From NCBI GenBank assembly GCA_027627225.1, contig CM051026.1, forward strand, positions 1,940,001 to 2,004,000: a stretch of DNA of 64,000 nt, written 5' to 3'. Source of the DNA: Congeria kusceri. Its lineage: Eukaryota > Mollusca > Bivalvia > Myida > Dreissenidae. This document shows positions 23,601-33,992 of this stretch, one piece after another; the first letter of the stretch is position 1, and every line of letters starts with the position of its first letter. A program made the translations under genes and the position numbers. Below the pieces are notes generated by a model. That model was given only the letters and a program-made list of their open reading frames with translations, made no database searches and was not told the DNA's origin.

Positions 23601-26600
23601 AGAGTTCCGGATACACCCTCCCCTATCTTTACATATTTTAACGTCTCTTTTGCGTTTTGAATGATATTTAAACTACACAAAATAACCCGATTTGACGTTA
23701 TATAAGTATAACATAGTAATAATACAGTTGTAATTTTACCATACATGTTCGTACGTTATTTGCTGAATTTTACAATTAAACAGCGAGCGATCGAGAAGTA
23801 GAATGATCGAGAAACATGATGCTCCGAGTATAGTAACTCAGGATTTTATACACTTTAATGCGTTCAATTCATTATTATGCATATGTGTAAGATGGAATTA
23901 AGTTAACAATCACTCTTTAATAAATAACACACATGCTTTATAATGTTGATTCAATATTATCAAAGAAGAGTAAAATGCGACTCTGTGTTTAACATACGAC
24001 TTTAAAGAACATACAGAATTTATAGGACCGTAATAAATATGGTATAATGTCGGATACATCGTTATGAAGCAAAAATAGTGCCACACATTGCGCGATCAAT
24101 TTCAGTGAAAATGTGGCAACTGTCATCTATCTGACATTATATCATTTTCAAAGTATTTTATGACTTTATTTGGTCTGCCCATTTTAGCCGAGGCAGCCGC
24201 CACGGCGTGCCTCGGCGTGGCTACGACGCTGCTAAGAAATACGATATACTATATTCAACTCGCAATCAGATATCTGTTCTCTTGTGTTCTGTTTCTCAGG
24301 CACGTATCATCTATAGATCGGTCCGTCGCTCTTCTCAGTGTGCAGTCACAGACATGGACCTCCAGGACTTCTTCACGACACTGATCGACCTATTGAGCGA
24401 TTCGAAGTATTTAGCGCACGATGGCAGTGCGCAGGAAGCTGTGAGGAAATTAAGAGATGTAAATGTATACTGAGCTTAAACTGATATGATTCACTATGTT
24501 AATGTACATGATATTTTAACAAATCTATTATTATGCAGAAAACGTTATTGCTTTGATTAAATACGTACAGTTTTGCTATATCTTTACAGATCAAACATGA
24601 CATAATGAAGACTGTCGTAAATGAAATAAATCGTGCAATCATCGCCTCCGCTGAAACCTTAAGAAGTATTAATCAAGAATCCGAAAAATCTTTGAAAATA
24701 ATAAGGGCGCACATGGCCGACTATCGGAAGAAACTCGATGAACAGATTGGCAAAATGTCTATGGAACTCGCTGCAAATTCTATGAAACTCGCTGAAAAAT
24801 CTAAGAAAATGGCTGAATATTATAAGGAAAATTCTAAAAATAACAAGAAAATCGATGGAAATTCTATGAAAATTGATGAAAAATCTAAGAATATCAATGA
24901 AAAGCCTACGAAAATCGCTGCAAATTCTATGAAACTCTCTACAAATTCTAAGGCAATGGCTGAACATCCTAAGAAAGTGGCTGAATATTGTAAAGAAATC
25001 GCTGAAAAATCTAAGATAATCGCTGAAAATTCTAAGACAATTGATGAAAAATCTAATAATATCGATGAAAAGCCTATGAAATTCGCCGAAATTGCGCGCT
25101 TGATCGAATTAGCTAAAAACGATCGGAAGATTGCGAACAACCCTAAAACGATGGACATAATTAACAAACAAGCTTCTGAAGGTATGAACCTAATTAAAAT
25201 TTCAATTTTACTGCGTATTAAAATAGTTTTTGTGTTGTTGGTATGTATGCTTGTCTGATGATTTATTTAAATTTTTAACATAAGTCACATTTGGAATTTT
25301 GACATTGCACTTGAATAAATTCCTATTTATTTAATTCCATAAAATAAATAAACTTAAAACTCTGTTCTGACAATTATGGACCAAATGGTGTATTTGTGTA
25401 ATATTTTACCCGTTTATTAACTCTCAGCAGGTGAATCGCATTGTGCAAGCCTTGAAAAAGCTTGGTTCCAATTTTCTTACAATAACCTCACCCGGAGTAG
25501 CTCGATATTATTCACCTTGCAGCTGAGAATTGTGTCCAACTTGTTACAGGCTATGAGACATTTCCAAACTATGTGTCTGATGATATATTCCAGGCTTTAA
25601 AATAAACCAGTTTGAAAGAATGATTGAAACATTTAACATAAAAAATGCAAAGTTTTAATTTGCCTGTTGGAACCCAGTACTTGTTTGGTCTTATTGCAGT
25701 CTATATCAGTGTGTCTTATTTTACCTTGTCATATCTGGTCAATGATGCCTCGTGCGTTCGTTCATACTCACATACATTGCAATTTACTGGGTTACTGCTG
25801 AATATTTGTTTTCTGTAGAACTTATTGGATTGCATGTTGGTGTAACAATTCAATTAACTTAGACTTAACTTTAAAAGAAGGTGCACCACAACGGCTGTCA
25901 TAAGTGGTTATTGTTGTAGTCTTTAACTTGACATCCCTGCATGCATGAGCTACATCCGCGTAGCAGTTCTGCCTGTCATTCGGCGACAAGCCTCTTTATA
26001 ATAAAGACGCTAAACCTCTTCATTCGTATACTATTTACTAGTTTGTGGTGACATTGGCTGGATATCAGTGGACCTGTAGGAGATGGCTTTCATATGCCCG
26101 ATGTAGGAACTGGTTTTGATTCCATATACAATTATCTTGGCACTTTGTCGATGCCACAAAGCACCCTTGCAGTTGACATTTGACCGGAGAGTTCCGGCCG
26201 AAAGTGTCAAGAAATACGCCGACTACTAGTCTTAAAACCTAAGCGTTAATTGTGAATGTTGTATTTTAACAGTCACATTTAACACGTCCAAATTCTAGAC
26301 ATTAGCCGGCGTGTGCAGGTCTGATACAAATATGGCTACATGTCCTCATTAAAAAGAACTTGCCATCTTCACTATGGAATCCAGCTAGCGAAAGGTCGAA
26401 TGCCAAGGTATTTGACTAAGTCATATTTGGCTGTTGTCTGCCCGGCACTTTTTCGGTAATTAGCATGGTGCTAAAGTCAATTCATACAGGCATCAGCTTG
26501 TGCCTGTCAATAACCGGGCAAACAACGGCCACAGTCCATGTGGTACCAGCCCGTCACTTGGCATGTTTATTTCCATCTTTACTTGAATAAAATTTGATCT

Positions 26601-29600
26601 GGGTGAAGGAACGCTTGTTTGATGTCTGTGGCATAGAGAGGTAGCTGATGGTATTGAGATGCCCGACAAGTTTACAGATTTACCTCCGTACTTATTTGAA
26701 ATTGATACCTTCCTGATGTCAAAAAAGTACTTGAATGGTCATTTCCGAAAGTGCCTAATACAACAGAAACATTGAAGGAGAAAATCCAATAAGCAAAAAA
26801 TTACACTGCAATTAGCGACCGGTGTCACTTAGCTCTTTTGTAAAAACAATTACTGACGATCAAGTCCGATGGTCGTTATTTGATCAATGTCTGTCTACGA
26901 TGCAACATGTTAATAATCATTTCATTATGTATGTTTTTTTGAAATCCACACACTCTTCGTTTTCATCAACACATTTCCCGTATCTAACACCCGTGCTAAT
27001 TCGCATTCACATTCCACATTCACACATTTCCTAAAACACTCAAGAATATTGTATTCGATATTTGCATGTGTCTCACAATGTACATATCGATTATAAGTCC
27101 ACATCTTCCTCATTTCTCCTGAAGTTATATCTCGCATACACGTTGCACATGAACAGTTCGTACAGTAGGAACATTTATATTGTAATAATACACCTGACAC
27201 TGCTTACTGACACAATCAAATAGAAATAAGACATGTTCACTTCGAAGTCGTGCATTCCAATAGTAATATCACATGGACTCTATTTACTCGTACATTCTAG
27301 TTGTATCAAAATATGGACACTTCTTACTCGTACATTTCTATTGTAATAACAAATGGGCAATTTGCACTTATTCATGTGCATTGCTAGTGTAACGACCCAT
27401 AGACGCTACTAACTCGTACATCCCTGTTGTAGTACCGTATAATATGTAATTGCGAAAGTGGCATTTAAATTATATATTTTGCATTTTGTCTTTTGAACAC
27501 GTATTCACACTTGTTCACACTTAAATTCAAACAAACGAAGGGGATATATTGGTTAACGTGTCTAAATGTGTGAAAAACAACTATATATAGCATAATTAAG
27601 GTTTAAGTCTTTGTTTAAACTTTTGAAAAGCTACTAGAATTAACAAAAGTATAACAAATGCATTATACTCGACAATTATGCAGTCACTAATGAATTTTCC
27701 TGGTATGATTGCATTAAAACTAATGTCTCACCAACAAGTTCAATATGTTCGACTCGCTTTATTATAGTCTATTATAGTGTTAAATCAATCAAGAAATCGA
27801 CTGAAAACTCTTGCCTTGATAACATTCATAAATGACAGCTTGCATAAAAAAATGTCGCAAAGTGACGATTTTAATTTTCGCGTTTCCATTGTGACCGCAA
27901 ATGAAGCAATTGTGTTTTGTCAGCGAAAATAACTGGCATTCCTATTGATATAGCAGATGGACACTTCTAACTCGTAAATTTATATTGCAATAACACATGG
28001 ACACGTCTAACAGCTACATGCCTATTGTATTTACAAATGGACACTTTGATTCCTGCATTCCTGTTGTAAGAATACTTGTCAAATTCCGATTAATTCCGAG
28101 GCAATTAAATTCAATACATTCTGCTCGTTAATTACTAATTCTTCATTGTGTCATATACTTTGAAATTGCTCTATTCCTTTAAGCGGAATTCTTCATAATT
28201 GCATCTGTATTGAGGCACGCGAATTGGACTCTTGCATATTCCGGTGCAACCGACACAATGTTCAAATTGCTCCTAATTTTAATATTTAAGAGAGTGAAAA
28301 TTCAGCATAAATGTAAAAAAATTATCTACGGAAGTTTCGTGCCAGATTTTTGAATCCCATTTAACATATTTTTTTGCGGACAAAAGCAAGTAAATTCTGG
28401 AGGATTTTGCATCGCCCTTATCTGTTTCAATTTTTCTGTAGTTGACTTTTGACAAAGACCTTTGTTTCTGGATAGTAAAATATATGGTATTAAATTAAAA
28501 GATACGATTTGAAACCTTTTAAACAAAATTAAAACACTCTAGAAACACTCTAGAGCAATATGAGCTAGAAATCATTTTGTCACAATGTTTTCAATTGGAT
28601 CTTTTACTATGTCTATAGGTAGGAAAAGGTAACCCCCAAAAATGTTATCTGGATCATGTCATTCTTGCAAAATACGTAATTCATAAAAGAGCAAGCGCAT
28701 ATTCGATTCAACTAGTACAACATTATGCGAAAGGTTCTCTTTCAACAGCCCTTGTTAATTATTTCCGAGCATGTGCGGGTCGTACTTGTGGTTACTTTTA
28801 AACGTTTCACTTTTGTATTTATTAATTCAATATATATGTATGCATTATTGTATACAAACTATAAATATTTGTAGCTGTCATTAACAGATAGAACGAGCAA
28901 ATGAATGTAACAAAAACATTTTTCATCACGTCGTTAATGTGATGCTAGGTACTGTGTTGCTGGTTATAATAAACACAAAAGAGACATGTGTGGTAAATTT
29001 GATTGTTCACTGTTTGTGCTTCGAACTACGAGTTTTAGAACATGTATATTTTTATCTTTACATATTCTTACAGTGACACATTTTGAATTATTTTCATTTT
29101 CGTTTCAGAACAATTAAAGGAATGGGAAGAATTAAAGGTAAGAATCACAAACAGATGACTGATTGATTTAAATATTGCTTGCCATAAACGAAAACACTAT
29201 GTATAATATGATTTTCCTCTCTTGTAACTAAACTTTTCACATTTCTTAATGGATTATATCGGTATTGAAAACCTGTCCATATAGCTGCTGACAGGACGCT
29301 TTCAATGTGTTTCAAGTCCTTTTAATTTGCATGTTTTACTGTTTAATTCCAGTTTCGCGGGTGTTATTGTGATTTTTGTGTCGTAGTTGCTTTAGACACA
29401 TTTCGACATCATGCAACCCTCTGAACGTAAAGCTAAATTTCGAACTTAAACTGAACGAGTTATTAGACATCATACGTGGCTTACCCTATAATACCTTAGT
29501 CCAATCTTAACAAACTGCAGAGTCTAATTCCAGGGAATGGTGAACGGAATATTTGACAAAATCAATGACAGAATAAGGTCGTTGATACAGGATGTCCACA

Positions 29601-32600
29601 CGACGTTGGAACCACAATCGCAAGAAGAAACAACGAAACATCGGAACGAAATGAAGGTGCTATATGTTGCAACTTATTCGTTCATTGTTACTAGTAAACT
29701 CGGACCATACAACTACATAAGCAAGCTATGTAACTATAGTTTTGACAGTCCTTAATCTACAGAATTTAGAAGTATCTATTTGTTTGAACGACAATAATAA
29801 ACATCATTGTATTCTATTAGTGCGACCGTTTGTTATAGTTTCAATCCTGATTGAAACATAACAAATGGATAATTTCGAATTCTCAGAAAACATTACACTA
29901 AACGTTACACTTTCTATAATATATTGAAATTCATTAAACACTAGCATAGTTTCACAGAGTGTATATTTATGTATATTGCGCATATATCTACAGCCTGTAA
30001 AAAACACGATGTCACTGAATGAACATCACGGTGCAATTAGCAAACATAGACAGCACTGGACAGTAGACCCGTCCATATCTCCAGAAGATGGTTAGTGAAC
30101 TTTTGTCAGTGAGATGCATTGTATTTGATTCTTGTATTTATAAAACTGCTGAACTGCATTTTGCTGGTGTATTTCTTACCTATATAACGCTATGCTTAGT
30201 CGCCACGTCCACCTTTTTGAACCATGCTTTTCTTGATAAAGATTTAAAAAACATATTGACCTAAGATAGCATTTGTGTCTAAGAATGAATTAGATATGAA
30301 AAAGGTTCAGACACAACCATAACCATTAATAAGTATATGATTATTAAAGTGAGCTTGTTTCAGGTACAAACACTCTGACGAGTTTTAAACAATCTGAACA
30401 GAAAACCGAAAATCTGTTGATGAGATTAGATTTTACCAAAGAGAGTTTTCAGTTATTGAGATACTTTTGTGAGACAATTAGAGGAATACTCACAATTTAT
30501 GAGCACGATTTTCCAAAAGCTACTCCGTTGTTAGATGAAAAAATAAACAGTGTCATTTCCTCGAATGTTGTACATGTTTACACAACAGAGCAGTTTCGAC
30601 GCCACTTTGAAGATCGATCAATTGAGATAACCAATGACATGTCAACACATAGTGTAATTGAAAATATAAAACAAACAAAAGCATTTGCATTGATCGTGAT
30701 TGATAGTGCAATGCAAGCATCAGTTGCCAGGGCTTTGAAAGAATCAGACATCTGTAACACAGGAGTCTTAATAGTTGGGCAGTCTGAGGAATTGCCACTT
30801 ATTCCCAACGTTGTCCTTAGCCAAACGGAGTCAAGCAGGATCATGAAGGATGCGGATTCTTTACTGGAACGTTGCGCCTTTGGCATACTGAAAGCAATTT
30901 ATTCCAATTTACGGTCATACGAGTTACAAAACACATTTTCTGGTAAGCATAACTTCTTGGTTATGTTATTCGTAATTATTTATTTTTGGTTGTATATTGG
31001 ACATTCATCCTTATTACAGAACCTAAGAAAATCACCAAACTATATAAATATTGTTTAAAATATTGTAAAACCATTTAATTTCGTGGTCGTCTAATTGCGC
31101 GTTTTTCGAGGTGCTAAAAGAGCGCGAATATAAGACCGCGCGTACATTTTCATTTTGCATGATTATTTGAAAATGTATACATGTAAATGAATAATGCGCG
31201 ATTTTAAGCCCACGCAAATAAGCGTTTTTTTATCTTCTTGGTTATGTTATTTTTGATTATTTATTTTTGGTTGTATAGTGGACATTTATCATGATTACAG
31301 AACGTGAGAAAATCACCTAACTATATAAAAATTGTTTAAAATACTGTAAATCCATTTAATTTCGTGGTTGTCTAATTGCGCGTTTTTCGATGTGCGAAAA
31401 GAGCGCGAATTTAAGACCACCCGTAAATTTTCTTTTTGCATGATTATTTGAAAATGTATACATGTAAATAAATAATGCGCGATTTTAAGCCAACTCAAAT
31501 AAGCGTTTTTTTACGAATGCGTACAATTTAGACACCGCGAAGCAAAAGTATTTACAGTAAGAGACATCAAGGGCATCGACAGTAATTATGCTTGCTACAC
31601 ATATTTGATAACAAATCGTTGAGAAACTAACACAAACATATCGTCGAATTGGTTTCCAGAAAATGATAAGGCCAACCTTGAAGGCGTGTTCGACCTTATA
31701 AAGCCAGCTTTCGAAAGCAGTGACGTCCCCGCAGAGGAATGTCCAGTGAAAGACACTTCAAACCCCGTCGAATATCCTTTAAATATTGAGAAGGTATTTA
31801 TTTTCTCTAAACCAATTGAGAGTGTTGCTGCATTTACACATTGAAGCGTTAGCATACTGTTACTCGTAGATGGCACTTTTTATTAGTTTCGGTTATTCAG
31901 TTTATGGTCGTTTGTTTCGTTATATCATTATTATTGAAAATTTTAACGCCTTCTATCGCAAGATCGTTCATGTATTTTTTTACGGTTATGGTCGTTTTGT
32001 TTTCTCTTAAAGGTCATTGAAACAATAATTGGCATACCAGGTCTCATTATGTGCTTTAAAAGTCGCGGCAAGCTTCAAATTTATGTTGATTCATCAACAG
32101 CAAGTTCTGATGTTGAAGCAATTCTTAAAAAGGAGTTAGATCGAAACGATGTCAAAGAATACAACATTTCGTACGGAAGAGCGCAGCAATTGTCACAATG
32201 TTCGTCGGGTGATTCAGTTTTTCAATCTATTGGAACGCTAGGTGGGTTTGTTAAGAAAGTTCAATTGCCAAGTATCTCAGTGAGAGATGAAACCAGTGTT
32301 CCAATACAGGACACTGCTTGTTCTTCACGCACAAACGAACCCAGTACTGAAAGCACAAATGAACCTAGCACTGCAGCGCTCGTCTCCAGACACGTCGTTC
32401 AACAAACGAACTTACCTGTGCTTATTGTCGACAAAGTTTTAACGCCAATAGGTCGTATTGCTGGCGTACATCAAACTGATGAAATAGACATAATGCCGGT
32501 AGATGTTGATGAGGCCTGTAAACATCTTTGCGACCCAAGATTCAGGACTGAACTCAATGTTAACATGTACTCTAAACTAAGAAAATCTGGCGATATCAGG

Positions 32601-32960
32601 GCTTTGAGGGGAAAGCCTGTGCACATATGGGGCGCAACGTCTTCCCCTGGTTACGGCATTCTTGTCGAGCATGATGCTACAACCGCCAATGGTCTGAGAA
32701 TAATTGTTCGTGACCGCCGAACAGATGAGCCGTTCGCACAACAAGGAGACAGCGGGGCCATGATTTGCTACTTCGACCCACGCCACGAAGTGTTATACGC
32801 AGTTGCTATGCTAATCAGTTCGGTTCAGCTTGACGGCGAGTCAACTCATAGACGATACACAGCTCAGATACTTGATGATGGACTTCAAAAACTTTCAGTT
32901 ATGAATGATTGTCAGTTTTTAATCTTTGAGGAAGAAAGCGTAAGCGACGACAATGCCTAA
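19419..32960 (+). CDS. Multidomain CXorf38/HEPN-like, coiled-coil, trypsin-like protein (nine exons)
   Basis: The model joins 19419-19997, 24300-24458, 24590-25181, 29109-29137, 29534-29656, 29994-30090, 30364-30942, 31660-31793 and 32013-32960. All introns are GT-AG, every phase is consistent, and the sum is 3240 nt, 1079 residues. Residues 1-246 resemble vertebrate CXorf38 and its bivalve relatives (NW...AW...FV, Cys cluster 61-105, 'SWEIAKCFMPPD' 135-146, 'VTDMDLQDFF'). Residues 302-421 form exact heptads, probably coiled coil. Exon 7 looks alpha/beta. The last exon (765-1079) looks like a trypsin-fold domain: 'GTLGGFV', His891 in 'ALVSRHVV', Asp928 in 'DIMPVDVD', Ser1011 in 'QQGDSGAM'. 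No signal peptide or membrane segment is seen, so it is probably intracellular. Domain calls are from memory of families; substrate and role are unknown. Intracellular defence or regulated proteolysis is inference. A broken copy of the last exon lies at 56.0-56.9 kb. Confidence 0.82.
20125..20460. repeat. GTA microsatellite
   Basis: Imperfect GTA/GTT trimers inside intron 1, with a pure core at about 20213-20300. Poly-Val frames here are artefacts. Confidence 0.95.
20515..20670. repeat. GTA microsatellite, second block
   Basis: A nearly pure GTA array after a short 'ggtggtggtggt' stretch. It is separated from the first block by about 60 bp of degenerate trimers. Confidence 0.95.
22008..22210 (+). 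mobile_element. LTR/SINE-like dispersed repeat, copy 1
   Basis: Shares 'tttgcattgaccgttccaa', 'gcggtgaccccagtt', 'tttgttttgtgtttgttatg', 'taaataaaggact' and the end 'ctggagtttcactttgttta'-like with copies at 48.2, 49.6 and 50.7 kb. It is about 200 bp, non-coding, with a TATA-like 'ataaagg' about 60 bp before its end as in a solo LTR. No flanking target duplication is evident here. Confidence 0.7.
23142..23421 (+). mobile_element. tRNA-derived SINE
   Basis: The tRNA-like head has a box A (TGGCCTAGTGG, 23150-23160) and a perfect box B (GGTTCGAGTCC, 23194-23204), 33 bp apart. A unique body of about 180 bp follows, and the 3' tail is a TTTAC repeat (about 23400-23421). Head, body and short-repeat tail are the SINE hallmark. 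It lies sense within intron 1 of the main gene. Confidence 0.88.
24300..24458 (+). CDS. Exon 2: end of HEPN-like region
   Basis: 53 codons, phase 0 at both ends. Begins at 'ttctcag|GCA' and ends GAT|GTAAAT. Encodes 'VTDMDLQDFFTTLIDLLSD' and 'AQEAVRKLRD', which resembles the helix after the R-x4-H motif in CXorf38-like proteins. At the expected motif position the residues read Y-R-S-V-R-R, so both key residues seem replaced. Confidence 0.78.
24590..25181 (+). CDS. Exon 3: heptad-repeat rod
   Basis: Acceptor 'tctttacag' at 24589, donor G|GTATGA, ending in phase 1. After a 55-residue helical lead it encodes about 17 consecutive heptads of the form 'NSMKIDE', 'KSKKMAE', 'KSKIIAE', without a skip. 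Hydrophobic residues fall at fixed heptad positions, so an elongated coiled coil is likely. The DNA underlies this as a 21-bp tandem repeat. The open frames on the opposite strand are shadows of it. Confidence 0.82.
25182..29108 (+). other. Intron 3, about 3.9 kb
   Basis: AT-rich. No exon, recognisable transposon or long tandem repeat was found. The stretch at 26040-26580 is less AT-rich and may be repeat-derived, but I could not assign it. Diffuse repeats of 'aatatcacatggacac...cgtacattc' type occur between 27200 and 28080. Confidence 0.5.
29109..29137 (+). CDS. Exon 4: 29-bp micro-exon
   Basis: Flanked by 'cgtttcag' and GTAAGA. It completes a split Glu codon and encodes QLKEWEELK, continuing the helical region and restoring phase 0. 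The exact phase fit at both ends supports it despite the short length. Confidence 0.7.
29534..29656 (+). CDS. Exon 5
   Basis: 41 codons, phase 0 at both ends. Acceptor 'aattccag', donor AAG|GTGCTA (weak). Amphipathic helix with 'FDKINDRIRSLIQDVHTTL', probably a continuation of the coiled-coil part. Confidence 0.68.
29994..30090 (+). CDS. Exon 6
   Basis: Acceptor 'atctacag', donor G|GTTAGT, phase 0 in and phase 1 out. Encodes a hydrophilic linker, 'MSLNEHHGAISKHRQHW' to 'SISPED'. Called from splice signals and phase compatibility rather than homology, so it is the least certain exon. Confidence 0.55.
30364..30942 (+). CDS. Exon 7: alpha/beta domain
   Basis: 193 codons in phase 1 to phase 1. 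The second half alternates hydrophobic strands and helices: 'VVHVYTTEQFRRHF', 'AFALIVIDSAMQASVARAL', 'TGVLIVGQSEELPLIPNVVL'. This looks like a Rossmann-type or TIR-like fold but the family was not recognised. A 30-bp piece of this exon reappears at about 34.41 kb. Confidence 0.75.
30952..31512. repeat. 280-bp tandem duplication in intron 7
   Basis: Unit 1 begins 'cttcttggttatgttattcg' at 30952 and unit 2 begins 'cttcttggttatgttattt' at 31232. Both contain 'ttggttgtata', 'agaaaatcacc', 'ttaatttcgtgg', 'ctaattgcgcgtttttcga' and 'atgcgcgattttaagcc'. They are roughly 90% alike. Confidence 0.9.
31660..31793 (+). CDS. Exon 8
   Basis: Acceptor 'ggtttccag', donor AAG|GTATTT, phase 1 in and phase 0 out. 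Encodes an acidic linker, 'LEGVFDLIKPAFESSDV' then 'NPVEYPLNIEK', leading into the protease-like exon. Confidence 0.7.
32013..32960 (+). CDS. Exon 9: trypsin-like peptidase domain
   Basis: 315 codons plus TAA, acceptor 'tctcttaaag'. First a small alpha/beta lead ('GKLQIYVDSSTASSDVEAIL'), then 'SIGTLGGFV', catalytic-type His in 'LVSRHVV', Asp in 'IMPVDVDEA' and Ser in 'GDSGAM'. His to Asp is 37 residues and Asp to Ser 83, close to trypsin spacing. The insert before the His holds an in-frame near-duplication, 'TNEPSTE'/'TNEPSTA'. The same three sites are kept in the broken copy at 56 kb, which argues that they matter. The fold assignment is from motif pattern only. Confidence 0.8.
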   Translation, partial: VIETIIGIPGLIMCFKSRGKLQIYVDSSTASSDVEAILKKELDRNDVKEYNISYGRAQQLSQCSSGDSVFQSIGTLGGFVKKVQLPSISVRDETSVPIQDTACSSRTNEPSTESTNEPSTAALVSRHVVQQTNLPVLIVDKVLTPIGRIAGVHQTDEIDIMPVDVDEACKHLCDPRFRTELNVNMYSKLRKSGDIRALRGKPVHIWGATSSPGYGILVEHDATTANGLRIIVRDRRTDEPFAQQGDSGAMICYFDPRHEVLYAVAMLISSVQLDGESTHRRYTAQILDDGLQKLSVMNDCQFLIFEEESVSDDNA

Positions 32961-33766
32961 GGTGCATTAACATAAACTACAGGAAAAAACATAAATATAA
33001 AAATACAGGATGTCTGAACATCAATGTGTTTACATTCACCTTGTAGTAGTTGAAAAACAGAGAACCTGTTAAAGACATAGTTTAACCCTTCTTTATATGA
33101 ACCCCTAAAATCTGTACTCGTGTATATTGTCACCCGTCTGAGATAAATTCGCTGCTGAAGTAACGGGATAATTAGATAACCGTTTGATTATCACCAAAGT
33201 GTGACTGACAGCACGTTACGTATTTTATATCGCATTGTTGTTGAATTCCATATATTTTATTGTAATTTATCTATTTAATGCGATACACTGCGATATATAA
33301 TACTATGCTATTTTTGTATTTTTGTATTTTTGTTTGATTACGATACAATGGGATAAATGATGTTGACATGTTTTATTTTTAATTTGCAAACACATACTTT
33401 TATATTAAATATTTGCTTGTTTAGTGAGTGCACCAGTTTTATATGTCAAAGATTTACATTGAACACCAGATGGTTTATTAGGTATTATGTACATGTTTAT
33501 CATTACTTATATGCTTTTCAGTGAAATATCGAATTTTACTGGTGAAATAAAATTTTATATTTTCACTGTTGATGCAGCGAAAAAATAAAATTTTATGTCT
33601 TCACTGCAGTAAAAATATAACATAAAACGGACTATGTTTTTATAAACAGCATCGTTTTCATTAAACACAATATACAATTCGACAAAATTATGATTTAGCG
33701 ACAATGATTGACAAAACATGGCACTTTTGTCGACCATATTAACGAGTGGCAGTTTTGGAATCATTT

Positions 33767-33791
33767 ATGACGTCATTTTTATGACGTCATA
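33767..33791. promoter_or_regulatory. Two TGACGTCA (CRE-type) palindromes
   Basis: 'atgacgtcatttttatgacg' shows two perfect TGACGTCA sites, 17 bp apart start to start, about 800 bp downstream of the stop codon. They may belong to a dispersed repeat rather than act as enhancer sites. Confidence 0.5.
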
Positions 33792-33865
33792 ATACACGAA
33801 CTTGTGACGTTTAAGCATACCTCGCACAATTTTATTTATTTATTGCCCAAAAGCATAAAATAAAA

Positions 33866-33992
33866 AGAAAATTTGTTGATTTCGGTGTAAGATTGTATTT
33901 TATTTCACTCGTGATCGTAGGCAATCGTGAAAATATCATTTTCTATGAACACTCCTAAAGTAAAATACGATCTTAAACCAAAATCAACAAAT
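33866..33992. repeat. Inverted repeat (hairpin) with about 34-bp arms
   Basis: The left arm contains 'atttgttgatttcggtgtaa' and 'gattgtattttattt'. The right arm is its reverse complement with a few mismatches ('aaatcaacaaat' at the end). A MITE-like or hairpin element. Confidence 0.7.

Larger units (their letters stand above)
19998..24299 (+). other. Intron 1, repeat-filled
   Basis: Donor GTAAAC at 19998, acceptor 'gtttctcag' at 24299. It holds two GTA microsatellite blocks, an LTR/SINE-like dispersed repeat (about 22.0 kb) and a tRNA-derived SINE (23.1 kb). The rest is AT-rich DNA with nothing recognised. A small hairpin 'atttcgccacgagcggcgaaat' type sequence sits near 22606-22628. Confidence 0.7.

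Noticed and set aside
24160..24299. Coding start upstream of exon 2
   Set aside because: The frame is open but lies before a strong acceptor and shows no family similarity.
24659..25167. Minus-strand frames of 102 and 115 codons opposite exon 3
   Set aside because: Mirror frames of the 21-bp heptad repeat; the plus frame has splice support and family context.
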